From Tachypleus tridentatus (lineage: Eukaryota; Arthropoda; Merostomata; Xiphosura; Limulidae): a stretch of 64,000 nt of DNA. The notes below the pieces were generated by a model. It did no database searches and was not told the DNA's origin. It worked only from the letters and a program-made list of their open reading frames with translations. The DNA lies in assembly GCF_004210375.1 (NCBI RefSeq), contig NC_134830.1, positions 69,728,326 through 69,792,325 of the forward strand. The letters are read 5' to 3'. Positions within the stretch are counted from its first letter, which is position 1. Every line of letters begins with the position of its first letter. Positions 36,601 to 48,600 of this stretch are shown here, piece after piece. Made by a program: the position numbers and the translations under genes.

Positions 36601-39600
36601 ATTACTTTGCATGCCAGATTGGTAACATGCAAAAATAAAAGAGGCAAGAAAAACAATGTAAAAAACCTTAATACTTGAAGGAAAAATCTGATATGTTTTG
36701 CATAAAAGCCTTGCAATGTTTACTAATAAGATGCAAAGTTGTGATAGTTAATGGGAGATTAAAGGTTTTGTCTTTGAAATACGAGTTAAGCTCTACTAAT
36801 CAATTGTACCAATATCAATTGTATCCAACCAAAGAAACAGGTGAAAGCATTATATTTTGATATTAATTTCAAGATCATTAAAATGGCGTGTGTGTGTGTT
36901 ATAGTAAAACCACACTGGGCTATTTGCTGAGTCCACCAACGGTAATCAGACTCCTGACCTTTAACTGATTGGTAAAAGTTAAAAATGGAAAGAATTTTAT
37001 TGTTTCTCGTGCAAATATTATTTTACAAAATACTAGTTCATCAAAACAGCCAAGACCAGGGATAGGCAACTCCATGGCCACTGACCACATGTGTCCAGTA
37101 GACAGCACAATTGCAGCCAGCTCGAGCTCAAGAATCAATATTTTTTTTTATCAGAAATTTGGCAATCAGCAACTGCACTGTCTCATGTAATTGCTAATGT
37201 GGTGTGCTTCATCACTGCCACAGTCTCCTCCCATTTTGTAACATCAGTCTGGTCTAGATCGAGTGCACGTTCTTTTTATGTGCTTGCATTTTTATTGTGC
37301 AACTTTCAAGTTTAAATATATTTTGTTTTTAATCCCATAATATCGATATAAGTGGATAATTAGAAAACGAAAGAATCCAAATGATGGTGAACACTCAGAA
37401 AATAAAGACATTTTAATTGATTCTGGCATTGCTGCCAAAAATAGAATGGTGCATGACTGGAAAAACGTAAAATGAGAATTTGATGAAAGTTGGAAGTTGA
37501 ACTTTGCAGTGATTGAAGCAAATAATAAACCAGTGTGTCTTTTGTGCAACAGTTTTTAGGAATAAAAGTATACAACTTGAAGAAACACTAACAATTTTCA
37601 CAACAAATTTCATGTAAAATATCCAGTTGATAGTAAAAATCGTATCAATGATATTAGTCATCTAAAAGTACAACTTTATGAACAAAAGTAAGGCCTAAAA
37701 AGTTTTTATAATTGATAAAACTAGTTACCTAGCTATAATTTTGGTTTCTAGCTCAAAAAAAGAAAATTTTCCAATGCTAAAAAAGTAAAAGAAATATAGA
37801 TTGCAGTAATTGAAACACTGTTGGAGAATTATGATTAAAAAAAATATTTTTCAATATGTAAATAATTTGCAATCAAATCAAAGAACTGCCCACTAGAGTT
37901 GGCAAAAGATAGAAAATCAGTTGCTTGAACAATGAAAAAGACTATTTTTCTTCAGCACTGAGTCAACAGATGTTAGTGACACTGCATAGTTAATATTTTG
38001 GGTTTGATATGCAACTTCAGATCTTCAAATGAGGGAAGAAATGTTTGGCCTTTGTGGATTATAAGATCTAACATGAAAAATACATCTTCAAAACATTTCT
38101 TGAAATGTCAAAAAAATTCAATATAGATTTAAAAAACTTGTTTCTGTGCTTCTCCATGACTGAGATGAAATTAGGATTTGCTTCTTTTTTGAAGCAGCAT
38201 TTAATTGAAAATAATGTGAAGTCCACACTGCCATCTTTCCATTGCATTTTGCATTTGGAAACATTATGTGCTCAGATGTCTAAGTGATGAATTGAAAAAT
38301 CTGATGGACATTGTTGTAAAAATTGTCAATTATATTAGAAGTGGAAGCTCTCTCATCCATCAACAGTTTGTTGAGTCTTTGAAGAAAACCAGTGACTGTA
38401 CTTTTCATAATCTTCCCTATTTTGCAAATGTAAGACAATTAAGTAGAAGAAATGTTTGGGAACGATTTTCTTCCTCACTTACTTCCAATAAAAGAGTATC
38501 TTGTAGAAAAAGGTAAGGTTGAAAATTTTCCTAAAACTCAGGATATTACATCTTTTTGTCTTTTTGGATAGGTGTTGATTTGAAGACAAGATGCTTAACC
38601 TGCAAAGTGTAGAACACACAAAAGGTAAACAAACATGTTCTATCAGATAGATGTGTCTCACTATTCTAATAAAATGAGAATATTCCAAATTTAAATATAG
38701 CAATTTCAAAATTTTCATTGTTTGGATCCACATGCTAAATTTTCTCAATTCTAGATACAGATCTCAGCTTACTGACAAATTTAAGAAGCAGAGCTAAGAT
38801 GCTCACTGAGCATATATATTAAGCTAAACTTCACAAAACGTGTTGATAAAAACCTCCAATTTTCACATGGAAGGTTAGTTGAAATGCAATTATTTTGATT
38901 AAACATCTTTCAACTTTTTATTTTTACTAGTGTGGGTAACATTGTTTTCATTAGCCACAGTTGTGGCCACTATGAAAAATAAGTTTCCCACCCATGGCCT
39001 AGACAAGACACTTAGTACAGGGGTTCCCAAACTTTTTAGACCTGCAGAGCCTCATATCAGAAAGAAAAAACATTCCAGTGTTTTAATAAATCAAAAAAGT
39101 AGTTATTAGCACCAGATAGTTTAAGCATTTACAATATAAATTCATAAAAAATATTTAAAGAAATATTTTTACTTTACTTCAATATTTGTAGTTATAGTGA
39201 AAATCATCTTCAATATTTAGCAGGTTTCTAAATTTGGTCTTTGTAGCTGTATGCAGTGAAAATGTTTGCTCACAAAAAGATACGTTATTGGAAAATGCAT
39301 CAAAATTTTCAAAGCTCTGTTACTTATTTCAGGGTATTCCATGGCCATTTGAATACAAAATTGTGTAATTTCTTCCTGCTGAAGTTGTTCTTTGACTCTG
39401 CAAGTACCAATGATTTGCCTTTGAAAGAGAAAGGGATTTTGAATCTACAGTAATTTTTCTAAATAAGGAGGGAAGTACTTCCAGTGGTTGTACACAAATC
39501 GGATATGTGCTGCAAGGCTGACATTTTTGCATCTTCACTTAAGGAAATTTCATTTAAGTAAAAAACCACAGATTTTCAACTCAATCAAGTTCTTCCATAC

Positions 39601-42600
39601 ATATGCATTCATACCAAAGTTTTAGCTTACATAGAAGAGCTTCCACTTTACTATAAGCTTTAAAGTACACTACCCTGCATTGTAGCATTTGATTTATTTA
39701 GACAGGCAAATATGTCCAAAAGGTAAGCCACTTTCTGTATTCAGGATTTGTCCTTTAATTTGTAATGCAAGTTCAAAATGGCATTCAGGTAAAAAAATAC
39801 CTATTTCCTCATGCAGTTTGTAAAACAGATTAAGCACTTTTCCTTGAGAAAGCCATCAGACTTCAGTATGAAGCAGCAAATTTTTATGCAAACTTCCCAT
39901 ATACTTACAGATTAAACTGAAAATCCTTGCATTGAGTGGTCTTGATTTTATAAAATTAACCATTTGTATTACATCACCCAACACCTCATTTAAGTCTTCT
40001 TGGCAGTTGTTTTATTGCAAGTGCATAATGATGAAGACAACAGTGGATACTCTTGAAATCAAGGTTTTTATATTTTAAGCATGCTTCAGCTCCTGAAAAT
40101 TTTACAATCATAGCTGCAACTCCATCGGTACAAATATTTGAGCAAAGATGCCATTGAATCTCTTCTTCCATAAATAAATCAATCAGTTTAAATATTTCTT
40201 CACCTGTTGTTTAAGTAGGTAAAGGTTTGCAAACTAGCATGTCTTCTTCAAAACTAGCTTTGTGAATACAGCAAACAAACACAAGCAACATGGAATAACC
40301 AGGAACATCTGTTGATTCATCCACCTGAAACTAAAAAAAGCTGGATTTGCTTTTATTTGCATTGAGCAATTTGCTGACATATCCTCAATTCTTTAAGAAA
40401 TCAAGTTGTCAGAAAGGGGCACAGAGTTAATGTTTTTAGAAATTCTCATCAATCATGCAATCTACCAAATCTTTTGCATATGCTTTTATAAAATTTTTTG
40501 CAATAGGCCTTATCAGGGTTGTGGATTTGTGCTATTTTTATATCATGATGTAATGCACCTGTGCACATGCACAAATACAAACTGGAAAAACCAGGCAAAT
40601 ATTCCCAGTGACAACACTGCCAGAGCTACAAGGAATTTTGTTTATAGACACGCTTTTGAATTGTGATTAGTGAACACTGAGCATGAAAAAGATTTCTACA
40701 TCACAAACATTCTTTCCTATGCAGCAACCAAAACATACAGCCATTGCTGCTGGGGAGAATGTCGAAGTGACTCCAGATACTCAGGAAAGGAGAGTATGAA
40801 AGATGTTTTCATTCCTTTCCCCAAACCTGGAAGATCCCATTAAAAATGTGAACGATGTGTCCGAGCATGTTCAGAGATTTTTCCCATCCAAAATGTCACG
40901 AGAAATACCTGTATCTGCAGAAAACACTTTGTGGGTGACAATGGACCTACTAAAGATCACCCTAATCCTGTACCAGCCAGCTATACTTCAGGTCAGGTAA
41001 GAAAAAAAATGATTGAATTATTGATGTTAACTAAATGTGTTGTACCAGGAATACTAAAATTTGGCATGTTTTCCGAGAGTATACAGGTATAAATTAAAGC
41101 ATAGTAGATAAATAAAACTGGAATTACTTAAATAAACCAACAACCTGGTAAGAAAGACCCATGCTCATTGGTAAAATTATTACAAAATGTTTTTCAAGGT
41201 TATTCAACTTGTGTTCTCACATCCATGCATGTTGTTCTTTTGTGTAGATAACACAGTTCTCTAGAAAAAGGAAAACTCCAAACAGTCATTCAAATGAATC
41301 ATTTCTGTGTGCCAATATACTTCAAGAGATAGTGTGTGCTCCATCCATGTCTTCGAGAGGAACCTGCACTGACAATGAAACCACGGAGTGAAAAACCCAG
41401 ACGCATTGCACCAGTCAGGCCAAGTTCATCTTGATCAGTATATAAAATACTATTGAAAAACAAAGTTAAATTGCTCTAGGACAAGGCTGAATCACTAACT
41501 CCATAAGTGGATAAAATTCCAAGAGAACTCTGTATTCAAAACAGCTCACAAGATGCTTTCAGTTATAAGCAAATCAAGTAAGATGATGCAAAATTCAAAT
41601 TTTACACAGGAATCACATACTTGCAGTTCCTGACACTCTGGGACAGCTGCCTACAAGTTGACCAACTAGAACAGGGAAGTAAAAGAACCAGAAGCATCTC
41701 CTTCGAACCTATGTGGCACTAAAAGGAAGCTTTCACCTCAAAATGAGCATTTTGACTCTTGTAAGGTTACAACTGGCTCCATTAGATGCTGATTTGACAT
41801 GCTGGTTTAATATCAGTGTTGGGTTCAGTTTTTGTATGTGCACTTTGTTTCAAGAGTTGGATGTTCCTAAGTAGACAGGTGATGCAGAGTATCTGCCTAA
41901 ATTTTTCAAACATTCAAAAATATAAAGGGGAATAACAGACTGTACTGAAATGTTTGTGTAGCAATCAGCTGATTTTGAGAAACAGGGAAACTTGTATTCA
42001 TCTTATAAAACGCATTGTACTTAAAACATTGATATGTATATTGTCAAATAGGGTCACTGTGTTCGTCTCTGATGTGTCTGAAGGTAGTATTTATGATGCT
42101 GAAATAGTGAAACAATTGGGTTTCCTTGACAAACTTGAGGAAGGAGATCTAATCTCAGCAGACAGGGGACTCGCAATCAAAAATGATAAAAAAAAAAAAA
42201 AAGTTAGCCTCAACACTGCACCATTTCTAGTTGTTCAAAATAAATTGACTCTCCAGGAAGAAATGGAAACTAAAACTTTAGCCAAAGTTCTTATCGATGT
42301 GGAGAGAGCTATAGAAAGGATGAAGCATGTTATACCCCTCAGTTTGGCATCAATTTTTTTTTCACATTGCTTTTGTTGTTGGATGTTTAGTCAATTTTCA
42401 GGAGCCATTGGTAATTTAAGTTTTTTTTTTTTATTTGTTTTGTTTGTGTATACAATATTATTGGTGAGATCCTCATAAAGTATTTGTCTATGATAAGTAC
42501 TTATAGTTGTTCATTGTATATTGTTGGTTTGTTTCAGTTGAGAAACTGTCTACATTTCAATCCAATACACTTTTATTGCACCATGTACATTTTTTTGTTT

Positions 42601-45600
42601 TGCCAATTAGAAAATTGCTTAAACTGGTCAATAAATGGTTATTGTGACAGTCAAAACACAACAGAAACAGTGTTTAAATGTTAAGAGCAGTACAGTTCAA
42701 TGCAGAACAAGGAGTTAAGCCCCATGGAATGCGAGCATTTGAAGTATACTGGCACCAGAACTGTACGATGAAAGTTGACAACTCTTCTGCTAATGCTGGA
42801 CCACATCACAAAGTCAGCCCATTAAATCCCAGTCCCCCCAAGTTGCATCTGCACCTGATAATACTTTTTTCAAGCACTGCTGACCATCAATTATTTCTAA
42901 GGAGAAAGACTTCATTTGTTTGGGTGAGAAATGCATGAAAAATTCCTCCACCTTTGTTTTTAATCACTGTTGTACACTATCTCCAGAAGACCATATTTGT
43001 GATCTGTAGCAGCACTTGGTATCCTGGGACTTTACTGGACACTTTTTGGAGGTAGTCCTGTCTTGCTCTCCCTTCATTCTCTCTCTCTCTCTCTCTCACA
43101 GGACACTGAAGACAAATATGACAAGACTTTTGACTGCCACAGCTTTCCTCAGAGGATAGAGTACAAATACATTTGCACACTGAAGTCATGATTCATACTC
43201 TTCTCTCACTAATCCATCTCACCAAGTTCTGTTTGGTCACAAGCTGAATGGGATATCTGCTCTCAGGGGGATCAACTGATTTGTTCTGAAGCAGCAAGCT
43301 ACATTTATCCTTGAGAACTGTATCTTCAGCAGGTGTCAATTTGCAGTCATTAGAAGTCATGCTTTGAGCACTGCTTGAAGATATCTACAGGCCTATTATG
43401 AATTTATTCAACTCCTTGTTAGAGCCTGTATGCAAAGTTAAGGAGGGCATGTATCAAAAGTGATTATGTTGTCAACTTTCCTCCTCTTATATGAAAAATA
43501 ATTCTCTTCGAAAATGGCTTTTGGAGTTTTCTTGCTAGATTTACCCTTTGATCCACATGCATGGCTGGCTGGTGTATGAGACAGGCTCATATACATATTT
43601 TGAGCAGTAATCCAGCAATGCAAAAAGAAGCACAGTGACATGATTGCATCTCCCCAGAGTGGAAGCTTTGCAATCAAATCCCTTGTTTGACAAAGCCACT
43701 CAGTCTGGATAATGTCATGGCAATGTTGTATGACAATTTTCCTTTGAATGATGCCATCACTGATGCCTCAAAAAAGTAATAGCATTCAGTCACATCGTCC
43801 TTCATGTCTTTCACGTGTCCGCTGGTGTAATAACACTTCCGACATCTCAGAAGCTTGGATGTATACACATCAGAACGATTGTCACTGTCAGAAATGTCAT
43901 CATAACCCAGTGATAGAACTTGTACAGACTCAACAATGTGGCAATGAGCATGACCATAATTAAACATTTTAGGAATTTGCTTTGAACAAAATTTTTCCCA
44001 GTCCCTACTTCGGATGACTTTCAGTTTGAAAAACACTGTTGGACATTGACCTGCTTGAATCCTGTGATCCTGACGAGAGTGAAGTTATGTAACTGTTTAC
44101 TTTTGCCTGGTACCATTTTCCTCCATCAACCGTTATATCTGTGTCTTTCTTGGCTGCTACACAATCTCTCACCATATTCAATTGAAAGTAACTTAGAAAT
44201 TATAGGCATGTTTTTTCCAGATGAGTCATGTTTCAGATAGTATTTAATTTAATATCATTGAACAATAAAAATGCATTAGTTCATCTCTGCTGATCTTTTT
44301 AACTTCTACCCAGTAAAGTGGGTTGTACATGATGAGGAATAAGATTTTCCTCATTGATAAAAGACCAGATGACAGATAAACATCTGGGCAATAAATTGAC
44401 TCCTCAAAGCAATTTCAATAAAGTTTTTTTTTTTTTTTCCAATGGCATGGGGGAGATACAAAAAACAATTGGGTTTCATAGTCCCTAATCAAATACAGTC
44501 TACATAAAATATGGATCAATTTATTGCCTGTATTTCTCTGTCATCTGGCCTTTTATCAATGAGAAAAATCTTATTCATGTTATATAACCCACTCTACTGG
44601 GTAGCAATTAAAAAGATGAGCGTATATGAACTAACATATTTTTATTGTTCAGTGTTTTATGATATCACAGGAATTACATTCATTCTTTCAAAAGAAATAG
44701 GTTTTAAATATATGAAGTTCCAAAATTAGCATTAAGTTTGGGGCAAAAGGACAGAAATTCTATTGTGAAACTGCTACAAATGTGAGCAATCACAATTCCA
44801 TATAATTCAGTTAATTATAATTGTGTGACAAGTCTACAGATCAATTATTACTTGCTCCGAGTCTATTTCATATGCATGGGTATATCAATGAAATCAGACT
44901 AGTTTCTTTCCATTGGGTAATATGTTTTTAACGTTACATTGGATGATGAAAAATTGAAAGTAACTTGTGTGAATAAAAACTGATAAAGCCACCTTACCTT
45001 TCTAACAGAATCACATGATTTCCTGTGACTGGGAGTTAACAACATTGCAACCATCTTTTCAGCTGTGTATTTGAATGTTGATCTACATCTTCATAACAAA
45101 ATTTGGCTCTTGAAACATCCTCTTCCAACAGTTTTATTCAAGAATGGCTCTGCATGTGCATTTTTGTCAGCCAAACAGCAAGTTTGTGTGCCATACATTC
45201 TGGATCCAAGTGCACTTGCTATAAATAGCACATCATCCCTTAACCATGATGAGGCCTATTGTATGAGCTTCAATAGCTTTTACAATATGGTAACTAACAC
45301 TATATGAAGCAATAAGAGCACCTTTGTTGTCCTGATGGACAAGTGAAATGTAGTTTTCCTTGCATTTAATTGCAAACGGTTTTTGAAATACTCAAAAGTT
45401 GGATTTTTTAATTGGGAGTGTTTGGTTTCTAGATATTATAATTTTGCTTGATGCAACCCACTGTTAGTCAACACTATTCCACATTCAACACACAACCCAC
45501 TAGGTTCATCTTCATTACCTGCCCATGTAAAACCATATTCAATAAAACTTGTCACTTTTTTTTTTCAGCACTTCTTGAATCATCCTGTGTTGAATTGCTT

Positions 45601-48600
45601 GCACATGATGATAATGCTAATAAATTTGTATTATGCCTAGGAAGATTTTTATTCAGATTTATTACTGATATTCAGCCACTTATGCATTATAAGGATGACA
45701 ACTAATTATTAATTTGTCTAAAAATGTATTATATCAAAATTATCTTCAGACAAAATAGTTTCTTAATGAAAACTTGTTCCAACACTTAAGTTATCATCAT
45801 GCAGTGTTGTCATAACAAAGTTAGAAATAAAAATTTGTGGAAAAAAGGCTAGGCCAGTGGAATATTTTCTAAAGGAAAAGGGTAACCTATTATTTTTAGT
45901 TGTTTTCTTTGTTTTGAATAGAAATTTTTAGGCTAAATAACAAAATGTCAAACCAGATCTAACGTGCATCTAAATCTCGAATGAAATAAAAAAGCTCATT
46001 GGTACCAAGTTTGTCTAATTAAACAAGTCTAACCCAACCTAACAATTACCAATTGTAATTGTCATAAATATAATTACACTTTATATCAATACACTTTGAA
46101 ACAACTGATACTGCAACTAATTACATCAATATTTTAAATTTGGACAAGTTTCAGCTATGACATGTTTGAGATTTAGCTGCTAATCCAGATATAGCTTTTA
46201 AAAGTAAGTTGACATTACTACCCACAGTCAACTGATGTTTCATATGAAAATTACAAGGCTATCTTGCATCTCCAGTGACACATGCAATCTTGAGATGGTG
46301 TCATATCAACTAGCAACCAGTGGTGCCACTGTCAAAGTTAACTGAGATTGTATTAACACTATCACCACGAGAACTTCCCCCAAGCTAAATAAAATCTGGA
46401 GTTAAGCAGAATAAAATATTAAAAGGCCAAATATGCAATAAACATGTTATACTAAAGATATTTTACTTTTTGCTAGTGTATTCCTACTCAATTTTATAGG
46501 TTTTGGAAAAATTAACATTCTAAAATTTCCTCACAGAGCCCCAGATAACTAATAGCTGAGCCCAAGGGCTCTGCAGAGCACATTCTGAAAAACAGTGACT
46601 TAAAGGCCTGTTTTACAACCCTGGATATGGTAACAGTGCACATGCACATCACTGCAACTTCTGTAATGTTAAACAGAAATGATGGAGAGTTCCATGTTAT
46701 AAAAAATGTTTGTGTATAATGTTATGACAAACTATTGAGACTAAACATTTGGGTTTGTGTTATAATTTGTAGTCATTCTAGAACAAAAAATAACCATTCT
46801 ATATTTATTTCCTTTTTTTTTTATGGTGATGAGTTTGGTCAGATTGACCCAACCCATAATAATAATACAGCAATGAAAACAGAAAATTTTCAAAAAAATT
46901 ATGGAGTTATAAATTTCACACAAAATTTGAAAATGTTTTGAAAGAGAAAAGTATTTTTAATCTTAAAATAAATTACTTTCATGACAATGCTTTCTCAACC
47001 TAAAGATGACCTTAGAAGGTCAAAACACTGTTCTGTACTTTATTTTAATGTTTTAATACACATACCAGCCTTCTTGAGAATCAAAATTACTTCTCATGTT
47101 GAATAGTTAATGCTAATAAAAAGACAATTAAAAAATTAAGAAAATTAAAAGTAGATATAAAAATCTGATATTTGCATACAAAAGCCTTGTAATATTTACT
47201 GATAATCAGAAAATTTTTTGGAAAGATAGACAATTTTTCAAAACCTATGGTATAATTACTCTCAAATACTTTTGTGATTACGAGCCAGGTGAAACCCACC
47301 CTGCCACATCATATTGGTAGGGATAAAACAAGCTATTTCATTCCATTTTCTCCAAACAAAATGAATTTGCACACTTCAGTGCTTCAACAGTTCTTTACGG
47401 TAACTGTCATCTTCCATCGTTATGGGCTGGTCACTTGGGTTGGTAAATTGTGCAGACTGAAGAATTTCATTAATAAAATTAACCTTCACAATTTTACCTT
47501 TCTGGAACTTACATACAATGAGCAATTTTAACAGTTGTTAGAACAGAATTTTTTTCTTCACTGTCATCAGTTCAAGCCTCAGTGACAAATGAAAAACCTG
47601 TTTATTTCTCACAACACAGGCTTGATCAATCTGACCAACCACTTGACATTTGTTCTTTGTACCCATAAAACAGTAAATTGCCTAAAAAAGCACACTTTTG
47701 AATGACTGACAGTTTTGTCTCAAAATGTTATACAATGTAGTTTTATTGTATGCATACCTTTTTTTCATGTACAAAGCTATGATTTAAAAAATTCTAAACC
47801 ATTGAGCCTGATGTATTGAGATGGTTTTTTTAGCTCTTCATTTTAACCACTTAGTAAATTGAGTTATTTCAATTTCATTTCTATTTTGGAGACAATATTG
47901 TCATTTTCTGAAATTTCATAATGCAGTTTTCCTTTTGCATAACTTATTTTTTTCAGATTGTTCCTAGGATTGGCAGAAATATTCTAATCACCTTTCTGTA
48001 CAAGCCTTAGCCAAAACCTTGTATGGACCAACATCAAATGATTTGACAATTTACTTAAAAAAAAACAGCAAAAAAGTATGACTTATACATGTACAAAGAT
48101 TTAAAAGTTGTAAATATATAGGTTTAGGTTTCTGTGAACATTCCATTCCTCTCCTTTATGCCTGTGAACTGTTAAAGTATATATGTTAAATTATATCTAT
48201 TTAAAGGCTACAAAAATTTAATGAGATAGAATGATAACTTGAGAAAATATAATCTTATACAGATTTGAGGGGAGTTGAACAGGTAACAAAAAATTAGAAG
48301 TTTAAGACAGTAACAAGTGTAAAATACTTGGATGTTTTGTTGTCAACAGGTACAATTTGAATACATATAAAGCATGAAAGAAAAATAACTGGAGATCACT
48401 TATAGCTTAATAAAGGTATATGCTGCTAATGTTCAGTTTTGTTCAAAATTAATTTACTCTTCAATAGACATTATGGCAATTTTCAGCTGCAATGTTTGTA
48501 AATTTATGTCCACCCACCAAAGTAATCAAATCAAATAAAATTAGCAAAGTTCACTGTTTTTAAATAAAATATTTACTAAATATCTTAATTTATCCTTTTC

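Larger units (their letters stand above)
40650..44200. mobile_element. ISL2EU-like (PIF-Harbinger relative) element: THAP/DDE gene plus SWIM-YqaJ gene
   Basis: Two convergent broken genes lie together: a THAP-domain/DDE_Tnp_4-type transposase on + (40720-42480) and a SWIM finger/YqaJ exonuclease-like protein on - (44036-42840). From memory, this pair is the known content of ISL2EU-type DNA transposons. Exact ends were not found. The element sits inside the third hAT relic. Confidence 0.6.
39018..46597 (-). mobile_element. Third hAT relic, enlarged by nested insertion
   Basis: Left end CAGGGGTTCCCAAACTTTTT, then CTGCAGAGCC. The right end read inward is CACTGTTTTTCAGAATGTGC, then CTGCAGAGCC. 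The shared CTGCAGAGCC block supports paired termini. The flanks ACTTAGTA and ACTTAAAG match only in the first five bases, so the duplication is uncertain. Comparison with repeat copies 1 and 2 shows that this block interrupts copy 3. At 7.6 kb it is too large for a plain hAT because an ISL2EU-like element lies inside it. Confidence 0.65.
36970..47230. repeat. Intronic repeat family, copy 3, split by two hAT insertions
   Basis: The pieces are 36970-37056, about 38997-39017 and 46598-47230. When the insertions are ignored they follow copies 1 and 2: AAATACTAGTTCATCAAAACAGCCAAGAC, the CCTAGACAAGACACTTA piece, then AAAGGCCTGTTTTA, ATGGTAACA, CTTCTGTAATGTTA and AAAAATCTGATATTTGCATA. It starts about 100 bases after copy 2 ends, so copies 2 and 3 are nearly tandem. 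Confidence 0.6.

Noticed and set aside
47274-47531. + strand ORF in intron 1
   Set aside because: No domain pattern; ordinary length for this AT-rich intron.
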